Shown here one piece after another: positions 24,355 to 35,393 of a DNA stretch of 64,000 nucleotides. This stretch comes from Elmis aenea (Eukaryota > Arthropoda > Insecta > Coleoptera > Elmidae). The position numbers and the translations under genes are program-made. Position 1 is the stretch's first letter, and each line of letters opens with the position of its first letter. The notes beneath the pieces were generated by a model. That model was not told the origin of the DNA. It saw nothing but the letters and a program-made list of their open reading frames with translations, and ran no database searches. The stretch is from positions 46,709,924 to 46,773,923 of the forward strand of contig OX393581.1 in the NCBI GenBank assembly GCA_947652605.1, read 5' to 3'.

Positions 24355-25559
24355 CAGGGTGTCCCAATTATACACCGCCAAAAAGGTGTTTCCCATTGAC
24401 TTTGTGGAATAATTAGAAAGAAAACACGTAATTGGAAGTATGATTTATAGTCAGGTCATCCGCTTAATTATGAACAAGCCTTAAGTCAAGCATGACATTA
24501 GCCAACCAAGTTTAGTAAAAAAATATTTGAGGTGTATAAACCATTGAATAAAAAGATAAAGGAAGGAGCTTTAATTATTATACTGCAGCGTTTGTCGACG
24601 ACGGAAATGACGACATAAATGGCCTCTGATGGCGGCCGGTTTTGACTGGTCAAACAGTCATGAAATTTAGAGTTTTGTGTGCTACAACGGTTAGCTGCAG
24701 ATCTTGCAGTCTTACTAGGTCCAAAAATGTTGAAGATTAATAGATTACGTTTCATAGGTAAGTAGACATTAATATTTTGTAGTGTAATCATGTATTGAAA
24801 ATTTGATGTGGTCTGTCAAAATAGTATGTCATATCAGTGGCGTGCATTTTTGTACAGCTTTTTTTTTAACTCTCATAATAAACAATGCAAATATTGATGT
24901 ATGCTGTCGTTTTTTTAATTCCCTAAACTACAAAACAAGAAATAAATAAGTAAATAACAGGCTCAAGTCAAAACAAACCAAATATTTACATTATTCAATA
25001 CAATGTTAGATACGCCACTGAGAAGCGGAAACATGCATCCGCCATATTGAGAGGCTAACCTGGACGCCTTAAGAACGCCAAAATGCTCCTTTCTTTATCT
25101 TTTTATTCAATGGTATAAACAGAGTTTGTCGATGCATCTTTAGCGCTAATTTTCTCGAGAATGGCTACGTTTACAGCAAAAAACAAAGAAGGACGAATGT
25201 TTTCCTCTTAAGTGTCACTTTCTTATGGACGAATGACATTTTCAATTTTATTCCAGAGAAAAAAATTCTGAAGATGGTAAGCGGATGACCTGACTATAAA
25301 TCATACTTCCAATTACGTGTTTTCCTTCTAGTTATCCCACAAAGTCAATGGGAAACACCTAAACATTTCGCCCAAGTTTGATAGCTCTAGCTTAAACGGC
25401 TAGGACGTAATCGATTTTTTGATTTTTTTTCTTGCAACTTTGGAGGTCACTAACTTTGAAAGGAAGCATTTTCGGATAACAAAATATTTGACAAATGGTC
25501 ATCATTTTCACTCAGGAATATGCACCTACTTTTTGGCGGTATATAATTGGGACACCCTG
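24355..25559. mobile_element. Foldback DNA transposon, CAGGGTGTCCCAATTATA ends
   Basis: Termini CAGGGTGTCCCAATTATACA (24355) and their complement ending at 25559, with TA flanks on both sides. The inverted arms match over more than 120 bp at each end and again internally (CCATTGAATAAAAAGATAAA at about 24542 and its complement near 25095). The right arm carries about 170 bp with no counterpart on the left. A small TCAGTGGCGT-ended insertion lies at about 24835-25022. There is no transposase: the 97-aa minus-strand ORF at 24498-24791 has no known motif. Confidence 0.85.
24835..25022. mobile_element. Small TIR element (TCAGTGGCGT ends), nested
   Basis: A stretch of about 188 bp bounded by TCAGTGGCGTGC and, at the right, the complement of TCAGTGGCGTAT. 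It sits in the interior of the foldback element 24355-25559. No clear target duplication is visible, so the call rests on 10-bp inverted ends only. Confidence 0.4.
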
Positions 25560-25561
25560 TA

Positions 25562-26708
25562 TAAAATAAAATTAATAAGATCTAACCGTGAAGAGACGGG
25601 AGTCTTAAAACTAGTCAAGATATTTTGCCAGGAGAGATACTGTATACAAAATAATATGATAAACTAAAATTTCAGCATAAAAAGTAGAAAAAACGGTTGG
25701 CATAATTTGATGTATTAACTTGAAAATAAACATGAAATATACGTGGATGGGATAATTGCATTAAAATTGTGATATATTGAATTTTTTTACATATTCCCAG
25801 TCGGCAAAAGTAACCCTGCCATTTTGGCAGTTAATTTGACATGAAAATAGATTTAAAAAACTCACATCAGCTACAACATTCTGGAAATGAAACGTGGCCC
25901 ATAAAATTCCTGTTTCGTTTGATGAAGATGCAAGCCGTAAATGAAAATTTATTATTCATTTCAAAAGTATGTTGCATTTGACGACTAAGTTGAGGTAATT
26001 TAATTAAAATGGGGTCGGATTTTCATCCTAAGTATTAATGAAAACAATTTCGTTACAAAGTACGGTCCTCTGAAAAAAGCTAAAAGCAGTTTGAAACCCT
26101 CCGCAATATATAAAGCAGAGCAAAACGGACTTACAAAATTAAACAAACTTAAAGTTAATGCTCGGAGCCCTAAGTGATATCAACTAAAATGCAATTTACG
26201 GACTCGATTTCTCATAACCGGATCATTGTAATAACTGAAACAGAGCAGGCTGGGAAATGCACAGGAAGTGCGGTCGCGCTCTTGTTTTAATTTGCAAACT
26301 GAGAAAAGAGAGATTATATGGAATGAATACAATCTTCACTTCATAGTTTTAACTTAACGAGAATACTTAATTTATACTTTTAAGTTTAATCCGGTAAAGC
26401 TGAATATCTACGAAAATTACTTCCTTTAATCTTATTTCCACACTTTTATAACCCCCACGAAATAAAACAAATAGAATAAATCTGAGGAAACCAATAAAAC
26501 GATGTGATAAAATTTATACGGAATTGCATGGGATGTAGGTTTACAAAATAAGATAATATTAGAAGTTGTCTTAATAACTGTACCTTCAGACGCGCCTTTT
26601 GGTCTTGTCAATTAATTAATTAGATTTATTGCAAGCAGTCAAAACAAATTAATTAGTCGTATTTTTTTAATTCCAACCCTAATAGAGTTGATACAATGCA
26701 GGCTGGTC
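25562..26708. other. Intergenic stretch, no gene recognised
   Basis: AT-rich, apparently single-copy sequence without recognisable coding potential. Confidence 0.4.
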
Positions 26709-28057
26709 TAAAAGGTTATATGGGTCTTAAGTCAACCGTTCTCGTGAAAATTGCATTTTCACGAAAATACAGTATTTTCAAAAATTTTCCACATTTGAAA
26801 ACTTTGACAAGTCTGAAGAAATTCGCTTGGAGATAAGATTGACAATAGATTATGTAACACTTTGCACCACCTACATTTTTAAAATATTATACAGCGCGTT
26901 TTTTACGCTTGGTCAAAGTTGTGAAACTTTAAACATCGATCACTCATTTTTTTTTAAATACAACACCCTATATTTTTTTACACCGTCTTATAGAAAATTT
27001 AATTCTCTTTCGAAAACATAAAGGCTGTTTTTCACCTAAAATTGATATTTTCCGAGATATCGCGATTTTATTGTTAATTATTAGGGCAAAGTAATATTTT
27101 CAAGTAAGCCATGAAGGTAGACAGCGGTAATTTGAAACAATTGAAATAAAAAAACAATAAACTTATAATTTTGTCGTTTGCCTACACATTTTTGACATTT
27201 TTTTATAAGAAAGTTGTAGATTTACCATTTTTACGTTTAAATATAGGTTTCTCATCAGGGCCACAATATTTTTCATATAATTGAGTTTGATCGTTTGACA
27301 AGTCCTAAAAACCGATTGACAATGTATTAGGTACGAGAACGGAACGCTGATTTAAAAAAAAAAGTAATACTGACTTGTCTAATTTTACATTTAAAAAAAA
27401 AACATGGTTGGTACTGTTTTTGGTAGAGTGTCGTAGTGTAGTATCGCAAACAGACAAAAAATGGTTTATAGGATTTAGTAATTATCTTATAACACTGATC
27501 CAATAAATAAATGCATAAATAATTTTAAAAAATCTCTATTTAAACGTAAGTATGGTAAAACTACAACTTTCCTATAAAAATATGTCAAAAGTGTGTAGTC
27601 AAACGATAAAATTATAAGTGTCTTGTTTTTTCAAATTACCGCTGTCTGCCTTCATAGCCTACTTGAAAATATTACCTTGCCCTAATAATTAACAATAAAA
27701 TCGCGATATCTCGGAAAATATCAATTTTAGGTGAAAAACAGCCTTAATAATTTCGAAAGAGAATTAAATTTTCTATAAGACGGTGTAAAAAAATATAGGG
27801 TGTTGTATTTAAAAAAAAATGAGTTATCGATGTTTAAAGTTTCACAACTTTGACCAAGCGTAAAAAACGCCCTATATAATATTTTAAAAATGTAGGTGGT
27901 GCAAAGTGTTACATAATCTATTGTCAATCTTATCTCCAAGCGAATTTCTTCAGACTTGTCAAAGTTTTCAAATGTGGAAAATTTTTGAAAATACTGTATT
28001 TTCATGAAAATGCAATTTTCACGAGAACGGTTGACTTAAGACCCATATAACCTTTTA
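26709..28057. repeat. Large inverted repeat (arms over 500 bp)
   Basis: The left arm (about 26709-27245) and right arm (about 27535-28057) are near-perfect reverse complements, with a loop of about 290 bp. The arm contains ACCGTTCTCGTGAAAATTGC and CGATTTTATTGTTAATTATT. One arm of the same family recurs at about 55385-55800. The right arm continues beyond the palindrome to TTACAGGGTGTTCC (28106), as does the 55.4-kb copy, so the element's true right end is probably there and the left end is truncated. The 64-aa and 92-aa ORFs are copies of the same arm sequence on opposite strands. Confidence 0.85.
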
Positions 28058-28105
28058 CATTTTTTGAAGTAAATTAAAAGAGGAATCCAAAAATGTAAAA
28101 ATTTA

Positions 28106-28169
28106 CAGGGTGTTCCATAAGAAAAAGTATAACTTTGATATGGCACTCTTTTTTGGAACACCCTGTACA
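28106..28169. repeat. Short palindromic TACAGGGTGTTCC element
   Basis: TTACAGGGTGTTCC and its complement GGAACACCCTGTA bound only about 60 bp. It may be a MITE reduced to its ends. Confidence 0.55.
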
Positions 28170-28307
28170 TTGGAAAATATTTTTAAAATGTAGCCCTTAT
28201 TGACTTACATAATCTAACAGCGACAGAAATTGGAAAATATAAACCGTTTCGCCATAAAACTCCGACGCGTCCGTCGTGACTCACCCTGTATAACATAAAA
28301 TAATATA

Positions 28308-28631
28308 CAGGGTGATTGACATTCGAGTTTAAGCATTGGGATCTCACTTGTTATAATAGCTAGCGTATAGGTTTAAAGGCAAAGCTGCTATATTTTGTGC
28401 TCAATAATAATTCAAAGAGAAATTAAAATGTCTCAAACGATATCCGAGAAAATTAGGAAAACACGGAAAATACGATTTTTAAAAATCGTCTATAACTCCT
28501 TTGGAGTAAAATATTTTAAATGCGTAAAAACATTGCAGAAGCAAATTTTTAAGCCGAATCGGATAGAGGTCACAAATTCTTCCCAGATCGATTCGTTTTT
28601 GATTTATGATAACCAATTTTGTAGATGGTAG
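28308..28631. mobile_element. Foldback MITE, CAGGGTGATT family, half copy
   Basis: It begins CAGGGTGATTGACATTCGAG and follows the 60224-60731 copy closely (including AATCGTCTATAACTCCTTTG) up to about 28631, where the second arm is missing. The 78-aa ORF inside is not credible. Confidence 0.75.
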
Positions 28632-29436
28632 AAACTGCAAATATTTACTTATCACAAAATTAAAATTAAACCTAAAAGTTTCGTTTATACAATGAGTTAC
28701 TTAGATCCATGCAGGTATACGATAATCATTATTTAGTGGAAGTAGTATTTTAACCAACCAGAAGTTATATAAGTTCCTGATTAAATAAACTTGGGATATG
28801 ACTAAACTTTACTGAAACATTAAATATATCAAACATGCCGAGCTAGGATGCGAAACAAAATTTTTCCCGATATTTTTTCTGGGTTATCACCTCAAGTTTG
28901 TTATTCCCGCAAGAATCTAACTACGGGTTATCAAATTTATTGTGATCTAGATGCAATCTTACAAATTCCGATAAACTTAGTGAAATGCCTTAGGGTCTAT
29001 GTTGGTAGGTATGATTTAGGGTGGGACTCTAATTATACCGGTCGAGAATCCCTTTCCCTCTTTACATTTGCTGCCTTATTATCTCAGATTATGAAGTTTT
29101 TTAGTGCAGCTGTTGAAGTTCAAAGTACTTTAAAGTTTTGCGTTTTCTGATTAAGTGGTAAATTTTTGTTACTCGAAGCTTTTTATATGATTTTAGATGG
29201 AATATCTACGTGGATTTAAAATGGGAATGAAAATTATTATAGAATTGTTGAAGTGTTGTTAGAAACTTCACATAAAAGCAATCAAGAGAAAATAATTTTG
29301 GCGTTAATTAATATTCAGAAATTTTGAAGCATAATTAAGTTACTACTAATTTTTATTAAACAGACATATTTTGCAATTCTTAAAATTCGAATATTATAGA
29401 TTACTTTAATACTTTTCTTTTCTCCCATATTTTATA
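28632..29436. other. Stretch without recognised gene
   Basis: A 100-aa ORF (28848-29150) shows no known motif and has no neighbouring exon signal. It may be chance. Confidence 0.35.
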
Positions 29437-29565
29437 CAGGGTGATTGAAATTCGAGTTTAAGCATGGGGATCTCGCTTATTATAATAGCTATGGTATAGG
29501 TTTAAATTTGGCAAAGTTGCTAAATTTTGTGCTCAATAATAATCTGAAGAGAATTTGGAAACGCA
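29437..29565. mobile_element. Foldback MITE, CAGGGTGATT family, terminal fragment
   Basis: About 130 bp matching the left end of the 60224 element (CAGGGTGATTGAAATTCGAG, then TCTCGCTTATTATAATAGCT). It is interrupted by the LINE 3' end that follows. Confidence 0.75.
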
Positions 29566-29579
29566 CCGTGGTACGTATC

Positions 29580-29752
29580 AAACCACACATTACATACAGT
29601 CCTAAAAATGCCCTATGTGAGAGACGTAATCGAGGACAGAACCCGCAAGCACAACAGAAAACTTGAAGCTCACCCAAACCCACTACTAGAGACGCTGCTA
29701 CAACCTATGCAAGGCTGAAGAGACGCTGGCCAACAGACTTAAATGGAAATTG
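29580..29752 (+). pseudogene. LINE 3' coding end, copy 1
   Basis: The frame reads MPYVRDVIEDRTRKHNRKLE followed by AHPNPLLETLLQPM, the C-terminal tail typical of Jockey-type ORF2 proteins (..A..Y..RL..HPNPL..). The same 175-bp sequence is repeated almost identically at 30107-30290. Confidence 0.65.
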
Positions 29753-29821
29753 ATGTCTTCGATGGACGTCTTCAATCCCGAAATCCCGGGATCGTAAAAT
29801 TTGATCGGGATTGCAATCCCT

Positions 29822-30106
29822 ACCTAGGACTCACAAATAATGAGCAGCCCTTCCCTCAAAAAAAAAATTTAATATTTTCTACTACTGTTCTTATCACACA
29901 AAATCAAATTAATACCTATACATTTCTTTGGGCACCTTTTATTTTTATAGATGAAGAAAGTGAATATGATTCCTCAAAAATTACATGACTGTTTCAAACT
30001 CGTAAATCGATTCAGTAATTATTTCGATAAAAATAACAATTTTCAAAAACGTTTAGACGTATGTTGTTGTTTTCAAAGTTAACAATTTTGGTACGTGTTT
30101 CGATCA
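29822..30106. repeat. 285-bp dispersed repeat, copy 1
   Basis: From CTAGGACTCACAAATAATGA to GGTACGTGTTTC. It is nearly identical to 37350-37630. In this copy it lies between the two direct copies of the LINE 3' end. Confidence 0.8.
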
Positions 30107-30400
30107 TTACATACAGTCTTAAAAATGCCCTATGTGAGAGACGTAATCGAGGACAGAACCCGCAAGCACAACAGAAAACTTGAAGCTCACCCAAACCCAC
30201 TACTAGAGACGCTGCTACAACCTATGCAAGACTGAAGAGACGCTGGCCAACAGACTTAAATGGAAATTGATGTCTTCGATGGACGTTCACCTGTCCTCCA
30301 CGTCACCAGTGCAAACTACACAAGCTCCTGCACACACCAACTCATTGGCTTAAGGATTGTCTAATAATGAATCTGATTGCTAATAAAAAATAAATAAATA
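30107..30400 (+). pseudogene. LINE 3' end, copy 2, with A-rich tail
   Basis: The same HPNPLL-type C-terminal coding end as 29580-29752, continuing further to the 3' tail AATAAAAAATAAATAAATAA near 30385. It is non-functional and has no RT domain attached. Confidence 0.65.
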
Positions 30401-30542
30401 AAAAATCTTTATTTATTTGGAATGAAAAAGTAAGGAATTCAAATAGGTCATAGTCAAATATAGCTTAGTATAATCGAAATATCTAAAAATAATCTCTATG
30501 GTACTTACCTTTGTTCGATATTTACAACAATAACGGAGATAT

Positions 30543-31808
30543 TTTAGTACTTCTCGATCAGAGTAAGGCATTTGACCTTGTAAATTTTACCTTATTATTA
30601 GCAAAACTAAAATATATCGGATTCAGTAGTACTGCTTTGGAGCTAATTGATAGTTATTTAAATAATAGATGTCAAAGGGTAATACTTGGTAGGGGTTCAG
30701 TATCCTCATCATTGAAAACTGTCAAATGCGGGGCTCCTCAGGGTAGCGTGCTGGGCCCTTTGTTATTTTCACTATTTACATTTGATTTATGTAATTGTTT
30801 GAATTACGTTAACGCTCATCTATATGCTGATGATATTGCATTATATATGTCCTGTGGATTTGATACTTTAGATGTTCACATTAACAATTTCAATTCTGAC
30901 TTGGGAAATGTTACCAAATTTTTACAACAGCATGGTTTGCGTATAAATCCGGCCAAATCTGTAGCATTATGCATAACGACACCTTCATACAGAATGCGTA
31001 TTGTGGAGCAATATAGTTTGGTGGTGAACAGTACCGATATTCAATGGGTCGATAGTGCCAAAAATCTAGGGGTCATAATGGATAGCAACTTTTCATTTAA
31101 TGATCATGTCAATCATATATACAGGGTATGTTTTTCTAAATTAAAAGCGCTTCAGTCACTAAAACACGCTTTAACAAGTGAGGTAAAGCTTATGATGATA
31201 GTCACTAATCTACCCACACATTGATTATTGCTGCTTTGTGTATTTTAATTTTTTGAGTCAACTGAACAAACAAAAACTACAACGAGTGCAAAATGCATGT
31301 TTAAGATTTGCTTGCTGTATTCCGTATAGAGGTCATATTACTCCATTTAGACTTAGCCTCAACGAATTAAATGTAAAGGAGCGCATACGCTATCTAAATA
31401 CTGTCTTTTTATATAGAATCTTAAAATCTCACAATCCACCATATCTTTTTAATCTTATAACACGTAGAAATGATGTTCACGATGTCAACATTAGATTTAA
31501 TTCATTTTGTATTCCAAGACACTCTTCTCTTAAATTTAGAGGAAGCTTTTCTTATCTAGCACCGTTGTACTTGAATACTGTTATGCATCAATTGCATTTA
31601 TCTGCTTTTCAATTTAAACGTTTGTTAAAAAATGCTATTCAGCAGTAAATATGTCTTTTATTATTGTAATTTTTTTTTTGTTTGTTAATGCTTATTTCTA
31701 ATGGCAAGGTGGTAGAGAGCGCGAGCTAACCTTGTGCATTTGTGTATTATTTTATTTAATTGTATTGTAATGCACAATAAATATTATTATTATTATTATT
31801 ATTATTAT
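30543..31808 (+). pseudogene. Non-LTR retrotransposon (Jockey/CR1-like), 5'-truncated
   Basis: The element starts inside the RT domain at the LLDQSKAFD motif and runs through GAPQGSVLGPLLFSLF and catalytic YADD (30821-30832) in one frame to about 31222. The C-terminal domain (RVQNACLRFACCIPYRGH ... LFNLITRRNDVHDVN) then continues in another frame to 31648. The 3' UTR ends with AATAAATATTATT and a (TTA)n tail. The first 11 residues of the apparent ORF before LVLLDQ come from the flanking repeat, not from the LINE: the same text occurs at 63651-63682 without the LINE. It is the same general type as the element at 571-2354. Confidence 0.9.
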
Positions 31809-32003
31809 ATAACACTATAGATATGATAGACGAACACTTTTTTTTTAATAACTCAAATACCGGAAAGGATAGAACATTTTGAAAACGGTTCTGAGTTTGT
31901 TCCAAAAAAACTGCATCTTTTTTGGTAATTTAACCGTTTCTCAATCTTGACTATTAAGCGAGATACCCATGTGATCCCATCGAATTTGGACCACCGTGTA
32001 CAA
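31809..32003. repeat. Flanking repeat (ends in GGACCACCGTGTA), right part
   Basis: Sequence matching 63705-63865 (AATAACTCAAA.ACCGGAAA, GGTTCTGAGTTTG, GCGAGATACCCATGT). It ends in GGACCACCGTGTA, which is the complement of a TAC(A)GGGTGGTCC-type terminus. Its left part lies at about 30450-30542, so the LINE split it. Confidence 0.75.
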
Positions 32004-33226
32004 ATAATAAATATTGTTTAGTAAATATTAGGTCAACTAACATAAGTTTGTATCACAGAAGCGTAGAATCCTTCTCGTGCTTACGGCGAAATTTTAATGA
32101 TATGCGTATCATCTAAAGTTTGAACTGTATTGTTTGACATAACCAGGAGATTCAGTTCCCATTAATATTAAAGTCTTGTGTGATTCAGCGTTGATTGATA
32201 TGTAAGTATGAGATGTATTGTATAGACTTATAAATGTATTTCGCATTCGGAATGCAGGCAGCTTTAGTTCATGTATATTCCGACTTAATGCTGAATAATG
32301 CAACAATTCTCGAATATAATTGCCGATGCTGCTGCTGCAAACCCGCGAAAGCTCTCTCCGTTCTTGGCAGTAATTAGTCTAGCGACTGCATAGTTTATTT
32401 CGGGTGTGAGTGAGTGTATGTGCCGTGTGAAGGTGTTGATGTTGACGGTGTTTTATTGGCGCACGTTTTCGTTTGATTAACAGCAAGCAGTGTGACGCTC
32501 CGTCACATTTTCAATTATGCGGCATATACCGTTCCTCCTGTCGTCTGCAGTTGGTGAATACAGATTAAAGCTGCTCCTTAAGGCATGTTTTACGCTTGTA
32601 GCTTATTAACGCCCGACGCACGAATCTCGTTACGTGGGGCAGAGTTGCTTTGGCGAGCCCGAAACTACAACTTTAATATTTTCCCTGCTTCGTCTATTCT
32701 TATTTCCAGATTTTTCTCGTTTTCTTGTTTCGCTGCGAACTTTTTAAATATTTAATTCGCAAAATGGAGTTTAATCAATCTAGCTTAGTGACTGGGAACT
32801 TTTATTTGGCGGTTTCGTTTCTCTTTTCAAATTAACTGGCTTGTATACTAAAATAGAGGACTTTTGTGCAAATACTGGAATGTAAAAAGAATTTTGCGGG
32901 GTTTGTGTAGCGAATGAAATATGCCTTTTTGATTACTCGGCTTGTACTGTCGAAAATCAATTAATTTTTAATCAGACAAATGCACTTTATATCAAAGCCG
33001 TCTACAAAACTCTTGTAATAATTTATATCACAGCGAAGTAATTTTTAATAAGCTGTAATTAAAAAAAGTACAAAGATTTTTAAATTTTTATAAAAAGAAA
33101 CCTCTGCATCATAATGCAGTTTAATTAATATTATTAGGTACGTAAGATGGACTATAATTTTGAAAATAAAATAATTTTAAAAAAATTAAAATGCATATTA
33201 GCAATCAGCACTTTCACATGTATGTA
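32004..33226. other. Apparently unique stretch, GC-richer at 32330-32680
   Basis: Between 32330 and 32680 the base composition rises clearly, with several CG dinucleotides (for example GACGCACGAATCTCGTTACG), unlike the surrounding AT-rich DNA and unlike the repeats. No ORF or splice-bounded exon is recognised. It may be a regulatory region or a non-coding first exon, but there is no direct proof. Confidence 0.35.
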
Positions 33227-33228
33227 TA

Positions 33229-34738
33229 CAGGGTGGTGCTTTTTTCGATGCTCACCATTGCTATCTTGGAAACGGTAAGAGATACAAGGTCGGTTAAATT
33301 AGAGAAAAGTTGCACATTTTTATGAAGATTAAGAATCTGAAAAGAAATCCTGGATATTTTGTTTCGTTTTTGATTTATTACAAAAAAAACTGAAAAACGT
33401 GATTTTAGAAAAATATTATTATCTTCCCTACCATTTACGCTATTTAATGTAAACTTGGTAACTTTATGTTTTTGACCGTCCTGGGTTTGATGACGTCAAC
33501 AGAAATTTTCTAAGCCTTCTAGATTTCAAGTTACGATAGTCAACTTTTTTATTTCTTATGGCCGCCATATTGGATTTTCACACCATCAGACAGACAAAAA
33601 AATTAGCTTTTCAGATTGGTAACCAACATACCTTTTTTCTTTCAAAAAACTTGTTGAAATTTTAAAATTTGTGTAAATAATTCATAAAATCGAGAATGCT
33701 CTGAGAAACAATTGAAACTATGATATAAATAAAAGCTACAGAACATTTTATTGGTGTAATGATAACGAAATTAAAGTTGTTGGAAACATATTTAGAAGAT
33801 GTTTGGTGAATTGCCATTATTAACAATTCAAAATCATCAGTAGTTTCAGCAAGAAGGAGCTGGTCCTCACAACGCCCGCATTGTAAAACGATATTAATTT
33901 AGATGTACGCTCTCAAAATTCATGACTTGGTACGTTTGGTCCTGTTTATTGGCCTCCGCGATCGCCATGTTTAACGCCTATGGATTACTTTTACATTGAT
34001 GTTGTTTATGCAACCTCAACGGAAAATATTGAACTTGTTCGCGGTAAAATTAAAAATGCTTTCGACTCTATTTCGAGACAAACTATCCTAAAGGCAGTGG
34101 ACGAAATGAATGACTAACCACTGCATCATACATAACGGAGCGCACTTTACACAATTTAAATAATTATTTATCTGGTGTTTTAAATTTATTGTCATTTCGT
34201 TATTTTATTAGACCTATAAAATGTTGTGTCACTTTAATTTATATTATAATTTCAATTGTTTTTCAGAACATTCACGATTTTATTGATTATTTATACAAAT
34301 TTTAAAATTTTAAGAAGGTTTTTGAAAGAAAAATGGTATGTTGGTTACCAATCTGAAAAGTTAATTTTTTTGTCTGTCTGATGGTGTAAAAATCCAATAT
34401 GGCGGCCATAAGAAATAAAAAAAGTTGACTATCGCAACTTGAAATCTAGAAGGCTTAGAAAATTTCTATTGACGTCATCAAACTCAGGACGGCCAAAAAC
34501 ATAAAGTTACCAAGTTTAAATGAAATAGCGTCAATGGCAGGGAAGATAATAATATTTTTCTAAAATCACATTTTTCAGTTTTTTTGTAATAAATCAAAAA
34601 CGAATCAAAATATCCACGATTTCTTTTCAGATTCTTAATCGCCATAAAAATGTGCAACTTTTCTCTAATTTAACCGACCTTGTATCTCTTACCGTTTCCA
34701 AGATAGCAATGGTGAGCATCGAAAAAAGCACCACCCTG
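33229..34738. mobile_element. Foldback DNA transposon, CAGGGTGGTGCTTTTTTCGA ends, with transposase relic
   Basis: Arms of about 500 bp (33229-33731 and 34239-34738) are inverted copies of each other, flanked by TA on both sides. Each arm contains ATGGCCGCCATATTGGATTT and AAATTTTCTAAGCCTTCTAG-type text. The 500-bp centre holds a DDE transposase relic at 33844-34117, which ties these TACAGGGTG-ended foldback elements to the Tc1/mariner superfamily. Confidence 0.88.
33844..34117 (+). pseudogene. Tc1/mariner-type transposase relic
   Basis: Two frames. The first reads FQQEGAGPHNARIVKRY then a stop; relatives have FQQDGAPPH, so the catalytic Asp has become Glu. The second reads GPVYWPPRSPCLTPMDYFY, the family motif WP.RSPDL.P.D(F/Y)F with the third catalytic Asp kept, then ENIELVRGKIKNAFDSISRQ and KAVDEMND-stop, which is the usual C-terminal helix region. 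The N-terminal half is gone. It is clearly a relic of the enzyme that once moved this foldback element. Confidence 0.8.
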
Positions 34739-34739
34739 T

Positions 34740-34996
34740 ATACACAAAAAATTAGTCCTATGAGCTAATTCGATGGCGTTTCTTGTCATGAGGAGACGTC
34801 CATCCTTCGATGTCATCCCGCTGGAGACTTATTATTGTCTTAGCTCATTTAGCCATATCCTCTTAAGACGTCTCGATTTTACCACCTAAGTAAATAAGGT
34901 CCGACGCTTACTCATAGGGATGGCTTTGAAGTCTGTCGAAGTTTTTCTCGGCTCGTCTTCCACGTTCGTCTTCTATGAACGGTATGTTTAAGTCTG
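34740..34996. other. Short unassigned stretch left of the hAT element
   Basis: No motif is recognised. It may be part of the antisense LINE seen at 36690-37345, interrupted by the hAT insertion at 35005, but I cannot show this. Confidence 0.3.
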
Positions 34997-35393
34997 TATG
35001 TATACAGGGCCGTGTTTAGGGGGGGGGCGAAGGGGGCGCTCGCCCCGGGCGCCGAAATCAGGGGGCGCCAAAATCGCCATTGACGTCTTATTTTTTTTTG
35101 GAGTTATCTACGTTACGCAGTACCAGCGCGAAATTATTTTGTGTCCTAGGCAAAGTTTATTGGCGCGTCCCTTCTTCCTTAAGTCCTTTTATCTAAATTG
35201 TAGAGTGTTATTAACAAGTAAATAACGTACGGCGTATGAGGTATAGACAGCTGACGTAGCGTGATAATGAACCCAAGAGCGCGTCAAGTAATAGTGATAG
35301 TGTAAGTAAGCACATTAAACTAATAACTGTGTAGTGAATTAAATTTTAAAATATAATCGTATAAATTAAGTTAAATAAAATAAAATATTATCC

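Noticed and set aside
26827..28005. 64-aa and 92-aa ORFs with almost the same sequence on opposite strands
   Set aside because: They are the two arms of the large palindrome translated on opposite strands; no known motif.
28848..29150. 100-aa plus-strand ORF (MRNKIFPDIFSG...)
   Set aside because: No motif, no supporting context, between two MITE fragments.
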